Origin: a virus
IMG/VR virus record: IMGVR_UViG_2124908035_000001
Span: 1 to 55,349 of that record
Strand: one strand, 5' to 3'
DNA: 55,349 nucleotides
The stretch's first letter is position 1, and the number at the start of each line of letters is the position of its first letter. The position numbers and the translations under genes are program-made. Of this stretch, positions 15,910 to 23,984 are shown piece by piece. The notes beneath the pieces are model-generated. The model was not told the origin of the DNA. It saw only the letters and a list, made by a program, of their open reading frames with translations, and made no database searches.

Positions 15910-16196
15910 CCGACCGACAACGCGAACTGGCCCGACACGCCCTCGGGTTGCCCAACAAGAAGAACACGTCATACCGGAATCACTTCTGCATCGGAAAGGG
16001 CGGCGATAGCTACGAAGAATGGGAAGACCTCGTAGCGAAGGGACTCGCCATCAAGTGCGCCGGTGCCCATTGCAATAGACCGTGGGGCGAAAACGATATG
16101 TTCTACCTGACGCTGAAAGGCGCACTGATGGTCCGAGAGCCCAAAGAGCACATCAGCCGGGAAGACGCCGAGGACATGCGGAGGCGCGAGGCATGA
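15906..16196 (+). CDS. Small phage-type protein
   Basis: A 96-aa protein (RQRELARHALGLPNKKNTSYRN, then YEEWEDLVAKGLAIK) resembling small conserved phage proteins of unknown role. CAGAHC may bind a metal. Coupled by overlaps to both neighbours. Confidence 0.7.
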   Translation: MTDRQRELARHALGLPNKKNTSYRNHFCIGKGGDSYEEWEDLVAKGLAIKCAGAHCNRPWGENDMFYLTLKGALMVREPKEHISREDAEDMRRREA

Positions 16197-16387
16197 AGAT
16201 TCTAGACCGTCAGCGAGCCGGCCGCCAGTTCCGAGCCTCCGGGTTCGACTACGATCCGGCCTATGAGGCGATGCTGGCCGAGGACCGGGAAATAGCACGA
16301 GACCTGGAACGCGGCCCCGATGGAAGACCCGGTACGCCGTGGCAGTTCAAAGTCCAGAGCATCCAGAGGGAGGCCGAGCGCCGATGA
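16193..16387 (+). CDS. Hypothetical protein
   Basis: A 64-aa charged soluble protein (DPAYEAMLAEDREIARDLERG) of unknown function, ATGA-coupled at both ends. Confidence 0.55.
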   Translation: MKILDRQRAGRQFRASGFDYDPAYEAMLAEDREIARDLERGPDGRPGTPWQFKVQSIQREAERR

Positions 16388-16608
16388 GATTCATTCTGAA
16401 TCTGATGGACTACCTGTTTGATCGCTTCCAGTGGTACCGCCGGCTGGTCGGTGGCCACTGGGAGCTTTGGTGGGTTGACGTGGTCCACGCGGCCATCTGG
16501 CATCAGGTCGGGGAATGCTCACTCAAGACCAAGATCCGGCCCCATCCGCTCTGCCGTGGGACACCCCTCTGTGAGCAGCACACTGAGCGAATGATAGTGG
16601 ACTGGTAG
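16384..16608 (+). CDS. Hypothetical protein
   Basis: A 74-aa Trp-rich protein (HWELWWVDVVHAAIWH) with CRGTPLCEQH at the end. Last gene of the 14-16.6 kb operon. Function unknown. Confidence 0.55.
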   Translation: MRFILNLMDYLFDRFQWYRRLVGGHWELWWVDVVHAAIWHQVGECSLKTKIRPHPLCRGTPLCEQHTERMIVDW

Positions 16609-16662
16609 CGAGGCCAAGGAGGCCGATAGGGTGCCGGTGCGCCCCCTTACCTATGGAATGCG

Positions 16663-16691
16663 TTGTACATGCGTTCACCCGCATTTATGCT
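16663..16691 (+). promoter_or_regulatory. Promoter
   Basis: TTGTAC (16663-16668), N17, TATGCT (16686-16691), upstream of the zinc-finger gene at 16717. Confidence 0.6.
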
Positions 16692-16716
16692 ATGCTGTCG
16701 ATGAGGCTACAGCACT

Positions 16717-16938
16717 ATGCCGGATGCAATCTGCCGATTTGAGCCATGCGGTAAGACTTTTGCGAAGAAGAGGCCGTGGCAAGACTTTTGCAACCCTCTC
16801 TGTCGGACCCGATATTGGAATCTGAAAAATCCACGGATAAACTCGCTTTTGAAAGTTCTCAACGATCCAGAGAAAGCGCAGTTTCGGCAACGGATCGAAG
16901 AGCAGCGGAAGAAGGAGCGCCCGGCCCCGAAGGTTTAG
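16717..16938 (+). CDS. Zinc-finger small protein
   Basis: A 73-aa protein with CRFEPCGKTFAKKRPWQDFC then CNPLC at the N-terminus, like a treble-clef or FLZ-type finger, and a basic helical tail. Single gene on its own promoter. Probably binds nucleic acid. Confidence 0.7.
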   Translation: MPDAICRFEPCGKTFAKKRPWQDFCNPLCRTRYWNLKNPRINSLLKVLNDPEKAQFRQRIEEQRKKERPAPKV

Positions 16939-16964
16939 ACTCGAAAATAAAGTCTCCAAACCTA

Positions 16965-16994
16965 TTGACAGCCGGTAAAGTATTGCCGCATACT
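16965..16994 (+). promoter_or_regulatory. Promoter
   Basis: TTGACA (16965-16970), 18 bases, CATACT (16989-16994). The spacer begins GCCGGTAAAG, almost identical to the promoter at 13977. Confidence 0.7.
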
Positions 16995-17015
16995 TGAGCA
17001 GTGGAGAGAGCCAAG

Positions 17016-17324
17016 ATGGAAAACGCCATTACGAAAGCGGCTGGAGGCTACATCTACCTCGCAGCAGTCGGTTGCCGAACCTTCAAGATCCCGGTTGAAT
17101 CGGCTGACATGGCAGCGGCTATGCTGTGCCGGTACCGGGATTCAAACGGACTGGGATCGAGCCAGTTCAAGGCGCGGTGTGGAAACGTCTACACCGATAG
17201 CGGCGTGCTCGTGGCAAAGGTAAGCTACAACGGTCGCGTGTGGAGTTCCAAGGGAGAATTACTGCAAGACAACGGATGCGGGTTGCCGGTTCCAGAAGGC
17301 TACCGCTCAGCGGAGATCCGATGA
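17016..17324 (+). CDS. Hypothetical protein
   Basis: A 102-aa protein from ATG 17016 (GGAGAG precedes). GTG 17001, only 6 bases after the -10 box, is the leaderless alternative (107 aa). It has a small alpha/beta fold with a KFKARCGNVY-like region. Function unknown. ATGA overlap with the next gene. Confidence 0.65.
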   Translation: MENAITKAAGGYIYLAAVGCRTFKIPVESADMAAAMLCRYRDSNGLGSSQFKARCGNVYTDSGVLVAKVSYNGRVWSSKGELLQDNGCGLPVPEGYRSAEIR

Positions 17325-17665
17325 AGAACCCCGAATCTCCAGAATGGCGCACCGTGGCCCGGATTGCCGGAAACCTGATGGCCAGCGGCAACTTCAAGAC
17401 ACCTGAGATCGCCGTGAAGGCGGCGCGGGAGATTGTCGAAGAGGCCCGCAAGCCTGAAGAGTCAGGGACCGACCTCCCCCTTAAATTCCGAATCTTTACA
17501 CTCAACGGGCACACTTGCCGAACCTCGGAAATGTTTGCAAGCCACGCAACGAAAGACCGGGAGATTATCGCCTCGCTCACGGTTGGGCAGGAGTTTCACG
17601 TCACAAGCAAGGAATTTCAGGAACGCTCCGGAACGTCCCATTGTACTATCAGGAGAATCCAATGA
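17321..17665 (+). CDS. Hypothetical protein
   Basis: A 114-aa soluble protein of unknown function, helical first half (PEIAVKAAREIVEEARK), then a short beta part and HCTIRRIQ at the end. Overlaps both neighbours by 4 bases. Confidence 0.6.
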   Translation: MKNPESPEWRTVARIAGNLMASGNFKTPEIAVKAAREIVEEARKPEESGTDLPLKFRIFTLNGHTCRTSEMFASHATKDREIIASLTVGQEFHVTSKEFQERSGTSHCTIRRIQ

Positions 17666-17856
17666 ACGACTTTTTCAACCAGTTGCAAAATCTTGACCAG
17701 GAGCAGGCTATCGTGGCCGTGTTTGCCGGCGTCCTGATCTTCTCGGTGGTCTTACTTGGAGCCGTGGCCGCGGTACGCTCGCTTGGGAAGTGGGGCACGG
17801 TTGCGGTAGCTCTCGGGAGTGCGGCGGTCTTGATTGCCTACCGGGTGAATGGCTGA
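17662..17856 (+). CDS. Small two-helix membrane protein
   Basis: A 64-aa protein with two hydrophobic helices (AVFAGVLIFSVVLLGAVAAV and GTVAVALGSAAVLIAYRV). Function unknown; a holin-like role cannot be excluded. Hairpin repeat copy 3 begins at its stop. Confidence 0.6.
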   Translation: MNDFFNQLQNLDQEQAIVAVFAGVLIFSVVLLGAVAAVRSLGKWGTVAVALGSAAVLIAYRVNG

Positions 17857-17933
17857 ATGAGCCGGATGCTCAGGGATCGAAGCTCAACGAAACGAAACCT
17901 GCGGTTTCTTTTCTTTGGATCTTTTCTTCCCTT
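17856..17933 (-). repeat. Dispersed hairpin repeat, copy 3
   Basis: A 78-bp unit matching 53714-53791 at 71 of 78 positions. The hairpin core is 17894-17908, followed by a T-rich run (TTTCTTTTCTTTGGATCTTT), so in the plus direction it resembles a terminator. It is inverted relative to copy 4, which lies beyond the next gene. Confidence 0.85.
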
Positions 17934-17963
17934 GAGGCGACCACCCATAAGGGGAGAGCAATT

Positions 17964-18254
17964 ATGAAATCCAAAATACGAACATCGCATCTCGCGCCGT
18001 TACGCCTGCTGCCATGTGCCGCTGACAAATGCCAGGAGTGCGCCGTAAAGCATGACGTTTCAGATCCGCACAATCAGCAGAGTTTGCACTATCAATACCA
18101 TTTTTACGCCGAACATGGGCGATGGCCGACTTGGCACGACGCCATGGCCCACTGCACTGAAAAAATAAAGCAATACTGGCTGGAAGAGCTTGCGCGGATG
18201 GGCGCGTTACCAGCATCCGAAGGGAAGAAAGAGGCGAGGGGAAAGAAACCGTAG
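17964..18254 (+). CDS. Cys/His protein between inverted hairpin repeats
   Basis: A 96-aa protein with CAADKCQECAVKHD and a His/Trp-rich middle (HYQYHFYAEHGRWPTWHDA). It ends EARGKKP inside repeat copy 4, like the gene ending at 891. The gene is bracketed by copies 3 and 4, suggesting a mobile cassette. Function unknown. Confidence 0.65.
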   Translation: MKSKIRTSHLAPLRLLPCAADKCQECAVKHDVSDPHNQQSLHYQYHFYAEHGRWPTWHDAMAHCTEKIKQYWLEELARMGALPASEGKKEARGKKP

Positions 18255-18272
18255 GTTTCGTTCCACTCAGGT
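18220..18272 (+). repeat. Dispersed hairpin repeat, copy 4
   Basis: A 53-bp unit with 51 of 53 matches to 857-909; hairpin core 18245-18259. Confidence 0.85.
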
Positions 18273-18299
18273 GCGATCAATGAAACTAGGCGTCAGGCT

Positions 18300-18500
18300 G
18301 TGAACCCGCTTTGCCAACAAGTCCAGGTAGCCGCCATAGTGTGTCTTGCCGGGGCCTACGTCTCATGGTTTCCGTTTGCGATCCGGCAACGTCACATGCC
18401 CAAAATCTTGAAGTGGTCCGCTATCGCCCTGGTGACGGTTGCAATCCTTCTGACAGCCTTCGGGATGCCCTGGTACTGCCAAGCGTGCAAGATTCGATAA
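18300..18500 (+). CDS. Small two-helix membrane protein
   Basis: A 66-aa protein starting at GTG 18300, with two hydrophobic helices (VQVAAIVCLAGAYVSWFPF and WSAIALVTVAILLTAFGM) and the tail CQACKIR. Function unknown. Confidence 0.55.
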   Translation: MNPLCQQVQVAAIVCLAGAYVSWFPFAIRQRHMPKILKWSAIALVTVAILLTAFGMPWYCQACKIR

Positions 18501-18503
18501 AGT

Positions 18504-18680
18504 ATGAAATACCTGATCGGAGCAGCCGGGGCTGTCGTAGTTTACCTGATATTCTGTTTTGTGAGAGCGTTACGGATGTTGTGGCTCCAAGAGGACGAGA
18601 TGGAGCGGAGATATTTCAAGAGGACTTATGGAAGAAACGAAGAATCCGAAGCAGGACGCACCGATTCAAGTCACCGTTGA
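18504..18680 (+). CDS. Small membrane protein
   Basis: A 58-aa protein with an N-terminal helix (LIGAAGAVVVYLIFCFV) and a charged cytoplasmic-type tail. It overlaps the next gene by 53 bases in another frame, so one of the two starts may be wrong. Confidence 0.45.
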   Translation: MKYLIGAAGAVVVYLIFCFVRALRMLWLQEDEMERRYFKRTYGRNEESEAGRTDSSHR

Positions 18681-18930
18681 GCAGTTGAAAACAGCGGTCG
18701 AAGCCTTTGACCTGCTGATGCCGTCCGAGATCGAGGCGGCGTATCAAACCATGCTCCAGGTACCGGAGTTGGGAGTACGGATCGCCCAAGCTCTGCAAGG
18801 CGCGATAGTTGCAGCAAGGAAGGCCGGGAAGCCCCAAGGAGCCGTACTCGACGCGGCCATTCTGCCGGCGTTCCTCGTGGGACTCCTGGCGGGAATCTCC
18901 CAGTCTCAGAAATCCGTGATTATCGCTTGA
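18628..18930 (+). CDS. Hypothetical helical protein
   Basis: A 100-aa protein, probably helical (VTVEQLKTAVEAFDLL; QALQGAIVAARKAGK), with a hydrophobic stretch AILPAFLVGLLAGIS near the end. Function unknown. Confidence 0.6.
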   Translation: MEETKNPKQDAPIQVTVEQLKTAVEAFDLLMPSEIEAAYQTMLQVPELGVRIAQALQGAIVAARKAGKPQGAVLDAAILPAFLVGLLAGISQSQKSVIIA

Positions 18931-18955
18931 CAGCCAGAAACACCAAACGCATACT
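18927..18955 (+). promoter_or_regulatory. Promoter
   Basis: TTGACA (18927-18932), N17, CATACT (18950-18955), followed by GAGGAGG and ATG 18976. Confidence 0.75.
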
Positions 18956-18975
18956 CATTGAGGAGGACCGCAGAA

Positions 18976-19245
18976 ATGTTCAAGATCGAAGTTGCCGATG
19001 AGGGCTACCAGCTTACGGGGCCAAACGGCGAAGAATCGGGAGTCACCGAATACGGCGAAACGGCCGAGATCGAAGTAGACGGCAAGACGTATGAAGTCTG
19101 CGTCGAGGACAAAGAATCGGCCATGACCGAAGAGACGACGATCTATCTGGTTATGGACGAAGCTCCGAGTGTCGAGACAGTCGAGTTCGACCTGGACGAA
19201 GAGGAAGACGAAGAAGACGACGAGGACGAAGAAGTCCCGGCGTAA
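18976..19245 (+). CDS. Acidic protein
   Basis: An 89-aa protein from ATG 18976. The body looks like a small beta domain (MFKIEVADEGYQLTGPNGEE; AEIEVDGKTYEVCVED). The tail is almost all Asp/Glu (from DLDEEEDEEDD). Such tails can mimic DNA or bind basic proteins; here that is only a suggestion. Confidence 0.7.
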   Translation: MFKIEVADEGYQLTGPNGEESGVTEYGETAEIEVDGKTYEVCVEDKESAMTEETTIYLVMDEAPSVETVEFDLDEEEDEEDDEDEEVPA

Positions 19246-19407
19246 CGGTTCACGGCCCCAAGTGCTGACGCGATTACGCACCTCGCATGGGGATTCAGTC
19301 CATACTCTCAGGTTCATTACCGAGAGGGGACCTAACCCAGAGATCCCGCACCGCCAGGGTAAGGCGGGTGAGGGGCCAATAAATTTGAAAGAAAGAGGCA
19401 ACCTGCA
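19246..19407 (+). promoter_or_regulatory. Leader of the ParB-like gene
   Basis: No gene in these 162 bases. A stem-loop CCGCC-AGGGTAA-GGCGG and a distant GGCCCC/GGGGCC pair could form RNA structure, and AAAGAGG stands before ATG 19408. No clear promoter seen. Confidence 0.3.
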
Positions 19408-20385
19408 ATGCCACAAATTCTAGACGTGAAAGGCGCGGCCCGCGCCAATTCCTACATGCTCCCGGTTGAAGCCTTGAACGCCGGCGAGAACTCGCGCAAG
19501 ATCCCCGACACCGACGTAGCGGACATGGTTCAAGACATCTTGGTCCGCGGTCAACTTCAACCCATCCTGGTCCAGTGGAACACCGATAGCCAACTGGAGA
19601 TCGTAGACGGGCACCGGCGTGTACTGGCAATCACCAAGATCAACGCCGATCTGAACCTCAACGCCGGAGTTACGCTCAAGGTCGAATGCAAACGGTTCTC
19701 AGGCAAGCCCGAGGACAGCTTCGCGGCATCAGTTGCGGCCAATCTCAAGCGCAAAGACCTGAGTCCCATCGACCGGGCCTACGACATCCTCATGCTTGAG
19801 AAACAGGGCAAGACCCGTCAGGAGATTGCCAAACTCATGGGAATCTCCGAGCCGCTCATCAGCCGGAGCTTGAAACTTCCGAAGTTGCCGGCCGCCATCC
19901 AACGGAAGGTCCATACAGGGGAGATCGCCGCCGAGACGGCCTACGAACTGGCCGACATGAAACCGGAGGATCGGGCCAAAGCGATGGAGCCGACGCCGGC
20001 CGAGACAAATACCGCCGCTCCTGAAACGCATTTTGAGGCTCCTGAAGCGCATTTCGAGACGCCCGGTACGCCTATCGGGGCACCTGAAACGCATATTCCG
20101 ACAGCGGAACCGCATCAAAAGCCAACCAAACCGGCGAAAGTGACCCGTGAGCGAATCCGTCAAGTGAAACGCGACAAAGCAGAACGCGGCGAAGAGACCC
20201 AAGGTCCGACAGGGCGCAGCCGCAAGGAAATCCGCACCCAGTTCGAAGACTGGGCCAAGCGCGACGACCAGACCATCGAAGAGTCTATCCAGAAGCTCTG
20301 TGCAGCCATCGTAAAGTTTATCGACGGCGATATCGGAGAGCGGGCGATTCTCACCAGAATGCGGGAGTTGAAAGAGGGGGAGTAG
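19408..20385 (+). CDS. ParB-like protein
   Basis: A 325-aa protein. Residues 20-110 form a ParB/Srx-type domain (GENSRKI, GQLQPILV, IVDGHRRVLAI), followed by SPIDRAYDILMLEKQGKTRQ and a helix-turn-helix (EIAKLMGISEPLISRSL). Residues about 200-235 hold near-repeats of an APETHF-like heptad, then a basic C-terminal region. It may act in partition or gene control. No ParA is encoded and no parS was recognised, so a regulatory role is equally possible. Confidence 0.85.
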   Translation: MPQILDVKGAARANSYMLPVEALNAGENSRKIPDTDVADMVQDILVRGQLQPILVQWNTDSQLEIVDGHRRVLAITKINADLNLNAGVTLKVECKRFSGKPEDSFAASVAANLKRKDLSPIDRAYDILMLEKQGKTRQEIAKLMGISEPLISRSLKLPKLPAAIQRKVHTGEIAAETAYELADMKPEDRAKAMEPTPAETNTAAPETHFEAPEAHFETPGTPIGAPETHIPTAEPHQKPTKPAKVTRERIRQVKRDKAERGEETQGPTGRSRKEIRTQFEDWAKRDDQTIEESIQKLCAAIVKFIDGDIGERAILTRMRELKEGE

Positions 20386-20390
20386 CCGCC

Positions 20391-20660
20391 GTGGAAGCAA
20401 ACGAAACGACAATCCGCTGTAGAGTCTGCGGCTCGGCACTTGGCACTTGCCCGAGGCAGGATGTTGAAAGAGCCATCGGAGCGGCAGGTTGGATACGAAC
20501 TCCAATGATAACCGTGTGCGCCGCTTGTTCCGTGTGGTTACGAGCCGCACTCGGAATTGTTCAAACACGCTACGAACGCATCGGGATGGAGGCATTGAAG
20601 CAGGCGGCCCAGACTCAGGCGGCCTTGAATAAGCTTCTCACAGACGCGTGGCCAATATGA
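20391..20660 (+). CDS. Zinc-binding-like small protein
   Basis: An 89-aa protein starting at GTG 20391 with GGGGAG in front. CRVCGSALGTC and CAAC suggest a metal site. The C-terminal half is helical. It ends the rightward early genes, just before a terminator. Confidence 0.6.
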   Translation: MEANETTIRCRVCGSALGTCPRQDVERAIGAAGWIRTPMITVCAACSVWLRAALGIVQTRYERIGMEALKQAAQTQAALNKLLTDAWPI

Positions 20661-20721
20661 TAGCGTTTCGATTCTAAAAGCTCGCCCCTCTCCGTAAACT
20701 TCATCGGCCGGAGGGGAGCAG

Positions 20722-20765
20722 GGGGCCGGTCGGTTCTCTCCAAAGTACCGCAGACCGGCCCCTTT
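20722..20765. terminator. Bidirectional terminator between convergent genes
   Basis: GGGGCCGGTC (20722-20731) pairs perfectly with GACCGGCCCC (20753-20762), followed by TTT. It lies between the plus gene ending at 20660 and the minus gene ending at 20778. Confidence 0.75.
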
Positions 20766-20777
20766 ACCTCACAACTT

Positions 20778-22622
20778 CTACGCCGGAGTGCCCTTCCCTT
20801 TTCCCTTCGCTTTCTCCTGAGCCGCGACTATTGGAGGCAGAGCCGGTTCCTCCGCTTGCACGAAGGCCGCGCCCTCTTCCGAATCCTCTTCCGCGAGAAT
20901 TGCATCGGCGTTCAGGAAGTCATCGACAAATTGCGAAGCTCGCTCGGGAATCTGCGAGATCACCTGTCCGATGGGAGGATATGCTAGGAGCCATCCCATG
21001 ATCGTATCTTTGCCCCGCTCCCGGATCACGTCGTATCCGGTTCGGCCGTGCAACGCCATCAGAGCTTCGGCGAAGTCCGCGCCAGACTTTTCGGGATCGT
21101 TCAGAAACGTCAGAAATGGTCTCTCGATCTGCCGGAGCATACCGAGGATGATCGGGTTCATGGGCTCTCCTTGAGGCTGCGGTTGCGGATTCGGGGCCGG
21201 CATACCTTCCATTCCAGCAGGAGCGGCTTCTACTATGGGCATAGCTCCAGGCCCCAAGGGTATACCCTGCCCGGTTCGAGCTACCGCCAGATTATGAGTC
21301 ATGGCGACGGCCTGCATTCCGATAGACGGAAGCACCTTGAATGCCTCTCCGGCCAGTTGCATCCAGACTGGGATTTTCTCTTCGCGCTCCGGTTCATCGG
21401 AATCGGAACCGCCCGAGACTCCCAGGAATCTTTGCAACTTCTCCTTCATGCCGATCATCTTTTCAAGACTGGCCATGAAGTCGTCGGGCTTCGCTCCGCC
21501 CGCTGTTTCCGTTGCTGGAGCCGCCCGACTGACAGAGAGCGCCTTGATCTGTTCCATGAGCATGTTCATCATGGTCGATTGCAAGGCATCTCCACGGGCC
21601 ATGAGCGAAGTGACGAGCGCGGTCAGGTCTTGAGCCGGAGCCATGTGAGCAACCTCTGTCGGCTTCGGCGTAATCTTCTGAACCAGGTCGATGAGCTGCG
21701 TCAGCATCCCGAGACTTTGGGCCGGGTTCTGCGCCTCCGTGGCGGCCGTTGCTCTGGCAGCGATTCCATCGGCTTCGGCTTTCGCCTTGGCAACGATAGC
21801 ATCAGCCTGCGCCGTGACGGTTTCTTTCCCCAGGTCCATGCCCTGTTTGAAAACGTCACGCGCCATATCCATGGCCGCCTTGGCGGTATCCGCCGCACCC
21901 GGTTGTGGTTGAGCCTGTACGGGCTCCGGTTTCCGCTCAATGAGCTTCGTTGTCAATCTGTCGATCGTGCCCGTCAGGGCTTCTGTCGCTTCTGCTTGTG
22001 CCAATGCATTCTCCCCAGGCATGAGGCCCTTTTGTCTGAGACTTTCAATGAAGGATTGGTTGGTAGGATCGTCCATCACCAACTCGTCCATGTTTTCTAT
22101 CACAGGCGGATAATCGGCGTCCCGAAGATCCGCAATCATGGTCTGTCCGACGCTTTTGCTCGATCCCGCCGAATCGTTCAGGATGAGCTTGTAATTCCCA
22201 GAGCCGTAGCGGTGCAGCATCTCTTGACGCCACAGAGCCGCGTCTGGAAACGCCTTGTCCATCTTGTCGCTGTACTTGTAGGCTTCGGGGTCGATCTTCT
22301 GACGGTCGATCCGGGGCCAGGTCCGATAGACGTAGACCGTCCCACGATTCGGAAACTGCGAATCGACCTCCGCCCAGTATTTGAAAAACGAGTTTGGGTC
22401 CATCGAAAACTTCGGAGGACTCGGAAGGGGGGTATATCCTGGTTTTTGGGCCAGAGGAATGCGCCTACCTTGCACCAACATCGAGTTTGTATCGTCCAGC
22501 GGTGTTTCAGCACGCGAAGGCGGCGGATCGGATCGTTTCAACTTCTTCCGAGCGCTTCTGACAACGGCCGCCGGCGGTTTCGCGCCTAGTTCGGACGCAT
22601 CTTTCACTTCAATTTCAGTCAA
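20778..22622 (-). CDS. Large hypothetical protein, possible virion or scaffold protein
   Basis: A 614-aa protein with no recognised family. The N-terminus is basic with Pro-rich patches. Residues 60-200 look globular (WAEVDSQFPNRGTVYVYRTW). About 230-330 is Ala/Lys/Glu-rich and probably coiled coil (AQADAIVAKAKAEADGIAA). A helical region and acidic, Pro/Lys C-terminus (EKAKGKGKGTPA) follow. No Walker A motif. It is the only large leftward gene and has its own promoter next to the virion module. A structural, scaffold or packaging-adaptor role is a guess. Confidence 0.7.
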   Translation of the reverse strand: MTEIEVKDASELGAKPPAAVVRSARKKLKRSDPPPSRAETPLDDTNSMLVQGRRIPLAQKPGYTPLPSPPKFSMDPNSFFKYWAEVDSQFPNRGTVYVYRTWPRIDRQKIDPEAYKYSDKMDKAFPDAALWRQEMLHRYGSGNYKLILNDSAGSSKSVGQTMIADLRDADYPPVIENMDELVMDDPTNQSFIESLRQKGLMPGENALAQAEATEALTGTIDRLTTKLIERKPEPVQAQPQPGAADTAKAAMDMARDVFKQGMDLGKETVTAQADAIVAKAKAEADGIAARATAATEAQNPAQSLGMLTQLIDLVQKITPKPTEVAHMAPAQDLTALVTSLMARGDALQSTMMNMLMEQIKALSVSRAAPATETAGGAKPDDFMASLEKMIGMKEKLQRFLGVSGGSDSDEPEREEKIPVWMQLAGEAFKVLPSIGMQAVAMTHNLAVARTGQGIPLGPGAMPIVEAAPAGMEGMPAPNPQPQPQGEPMNPIILGMLRQIERPFLTFLNDPEKSGADFAEALMALHGRTGYDVIRERGKDTIMGWLLAYPPIGQVISQIPERASQFVDDFLNADAILAEEDSEEGAAFVQAEEPALPPIVAAQEKAKGKGKGTPA

Positions 22623-22710
22623 TCGAGACCTCCTGATGTTGAATTTTCGCTACAGTTGGCAACCATGCGGGCTCTTGTGGTGGGCAAAGCATCGAACTGA
22701 TAATTAGTAA

Positions 22711-22739
22711 TTAGTAGTCCATTTGACGGCCCGTGTCAA
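22711..22739 (-). promoter_or_regulatory. Leftward promoter of the 614-aa gene
   Basis: On the minus strand TTGACA (22739-22734), N17, TACTAA (22716-22711). Its -35 box is one arm of a palindrome shared with the rightward promoter. Confidence 0.55.
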
Positions 22740-22751
22740 GTGTGGCACAAT
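22723..22751 (+). promoter_or_regulatory. Rightward promoter of the virion module
   Basis: TTGACG (22723-22728), N17, CACAAT (22746-22751). The two -35 boxes form TTGAC-GGCCCGT-GTCAA (22723-22739), so polymerase or one repressor could choose between directions. Confidence 0.6.
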
Positions 22752-22808
22752 TCAGGCTCCGATGCACCCGTAAACGAAGAGCACCCCCATGAGCGACTGA
22801 AACGGCCC

Positions 22809-23477
22809 ATGCTGCCAGCAAACCTCAACTGGGAGGCCCAGCTAACCGGGGACGATCCCGACGAGCAGGTCGAAGCCACTATCGAGATGATGGCGCGGTA
22901 CGTCCGTGAGGACGCATCCTCTATAGAGGTACAGCAGGCGGCCCGCGAAGCATCCCAATCGGAAGCCGATCCCATCGAAGGCGTCTTCCAATACGTCAAG
23001 CGCCTGATCCGCTTCCAGTCCGACGAGCACACCGCCCAGCCTCTTGAGAGCCATCTCGTCAAGATTGGGCTTGGAGACTATCCCGTCATCGAAGTGCTGA
23101 TTCGGCCCCGCGACATGCTCAGTTGGCAAAAGGATACCGGCACACGGCAAGTGGGCGACTGCGACGACTTCGCCATGTTGACGGCCGCGCTTCTGATCGC
23201 ATTGGGAATTGACGCGAGCTTCGTCACCGTGGCAGCCGATCCCCGCCAACCAAACGCGGACTCCCACGTCTATGTTGCAGCCTACCAGCAAGGAAACCGC
23301 ATCCCGCTCGACACCTCGCATGGGGAATATCCCGGTTGGGAAGTCCAGTATGTGACCAGGCGCAGAGAGTGGCCGATCAAGACCGGGTACCGCGGGCTCA
23401 TCATTGCAGGCTTGGTGATCTGGGCGCTCCTCTCGAATTGGTCGAAGTTCAAAACCTGGAAATGGAGAACGTCATGA
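22809..23477 (+). CDS. Transglutaminase-like cysteine enzyme with membrane anchor
   Basis: A 222-aa protein. The transglutaminase-like triad is visible: Cys118 in VGDCDDFAML, His153 in ADSHVYV, Asp168 in PLDTSHG. A C-terminal membrane helix (LIIAGLVIWALLSNW, about 197-211) anchors it. The start must lie downstream of the -10 box (22746-22751); ATG 22809 is chosen. The family includes cysteine proteases and crosslinking enzymes. As first gene of the virion module it is a candidate for maturation or crosslinking of virion proteins (inference). Confidence 0.8.
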   Translation: MLPANLNWEAQLTGDDPDEQVEATIEMMARYVREDASSIEVQQAAREASQSEADPIEGVFQYVKRLIRFQSDEHTAQPLESHLVKIGLGDYPVIEVLIRPRDMLSWQKDTGTRQVGDCDDFAMLTAALLIALGIDASFVTVAADPRQPNADSHVYVAAYQQGNRIPLDTSHGEYPGWEVQYVTRRREWPIKTGYRGLIIAGLVIWALLSNWSKFKTWKWRTS

Positions 23478-23884
23478 TAAACTGTCGGCCGCCATGTAGG
23501 AGCTTGGGATTGGGAAACTTGGGTGTTTGTTTGCAGTATGACGAATCCGGCAACTGCACGATATCCGAGATGGATACCCCGGCGACACCAACTCCGGCGG
23601 CGTCCACCGGGTTCAACTGGGACTCCTGGGTAGCCAGCCTGATTGGAGGCGCCGCCAAGACCACCGAGGGAATTCTCACGGCCCAGAACCAAACCAAGGG
23701 AGTCTACACCCAGACCGGGCCCAACGGAACCATCACGTATGTGCAACCGAGCGGGAACGCGGCCAATATCTTTGGAGCCAGTTCGACGGGGATTACGGGA
23801 TCGGCTACCGGGAGTTCTAGCATGGGGCTCATTCTGGTTGGCGGAGCGGCGCTGCTCCTGGTCTTCTTGGTGGCACGCAAGTAA
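23474..23884 (+). CDS. Tail-anchored membrane protein
   Basis: A 136-aa protein. The N-terminus LGNLGVCLQYDESGNC resembles the protein at 28135 (LGGCTEYDANSVC). A Thr/Ser/Gly-rich middle leads to one C-terminal membrane helix (MGLILVGGAALLLVFLV) and ARK. ATG 23474 has GGAG in front and an ATGA overlap. Probably a virion membrane protein. Confidence 0.7.
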   Translation: MINCRPPCRSLGLGNLGVCLQYDESGNCTISEMDTPATPTPAASTGFNWDSWVASLIGGAAKTTEGILTAQNQTKGVYTQTGPNGTITYVQPSGNAANIFGASSTGITGSATGSSSMGLILVGGAALLLVFLVARK

Positions 23885-23919
23885 TTCCAATGCGCACGCA
23901 TCCCAATACGCCGCAACCT

Positions 23920-23970
23920 GAAGGGAACGAAACCCGGCGGTTTCTTTCCCTTCCAACCCTTTCTTCCCCG
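23920..23970 (-). repeat. Dispersed hairpin repeat, copy 5 (divergent)
   Basis: Core GAAACC-CGGC-GGTTTC (23929-23944) with a 4-base loop, followed by a T/C-rich run ending TTTCTTCCCC. It follows the stop at 23884, precedes a zinc-ribbon gene, and is more divergent than the other copies. Confidence 0.65.
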
Positions 23971-23984
23971 ACTGGAGGCCGCTG

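Noticed and set aside
21048-22589. 513-codon open frame antisense to the 614-aa gene
   Set aside because: It mirrors the codon structure of the real minus-strand gene; its translation is rich in Arg, His and Cys with no motif, ribosome site or promoter.
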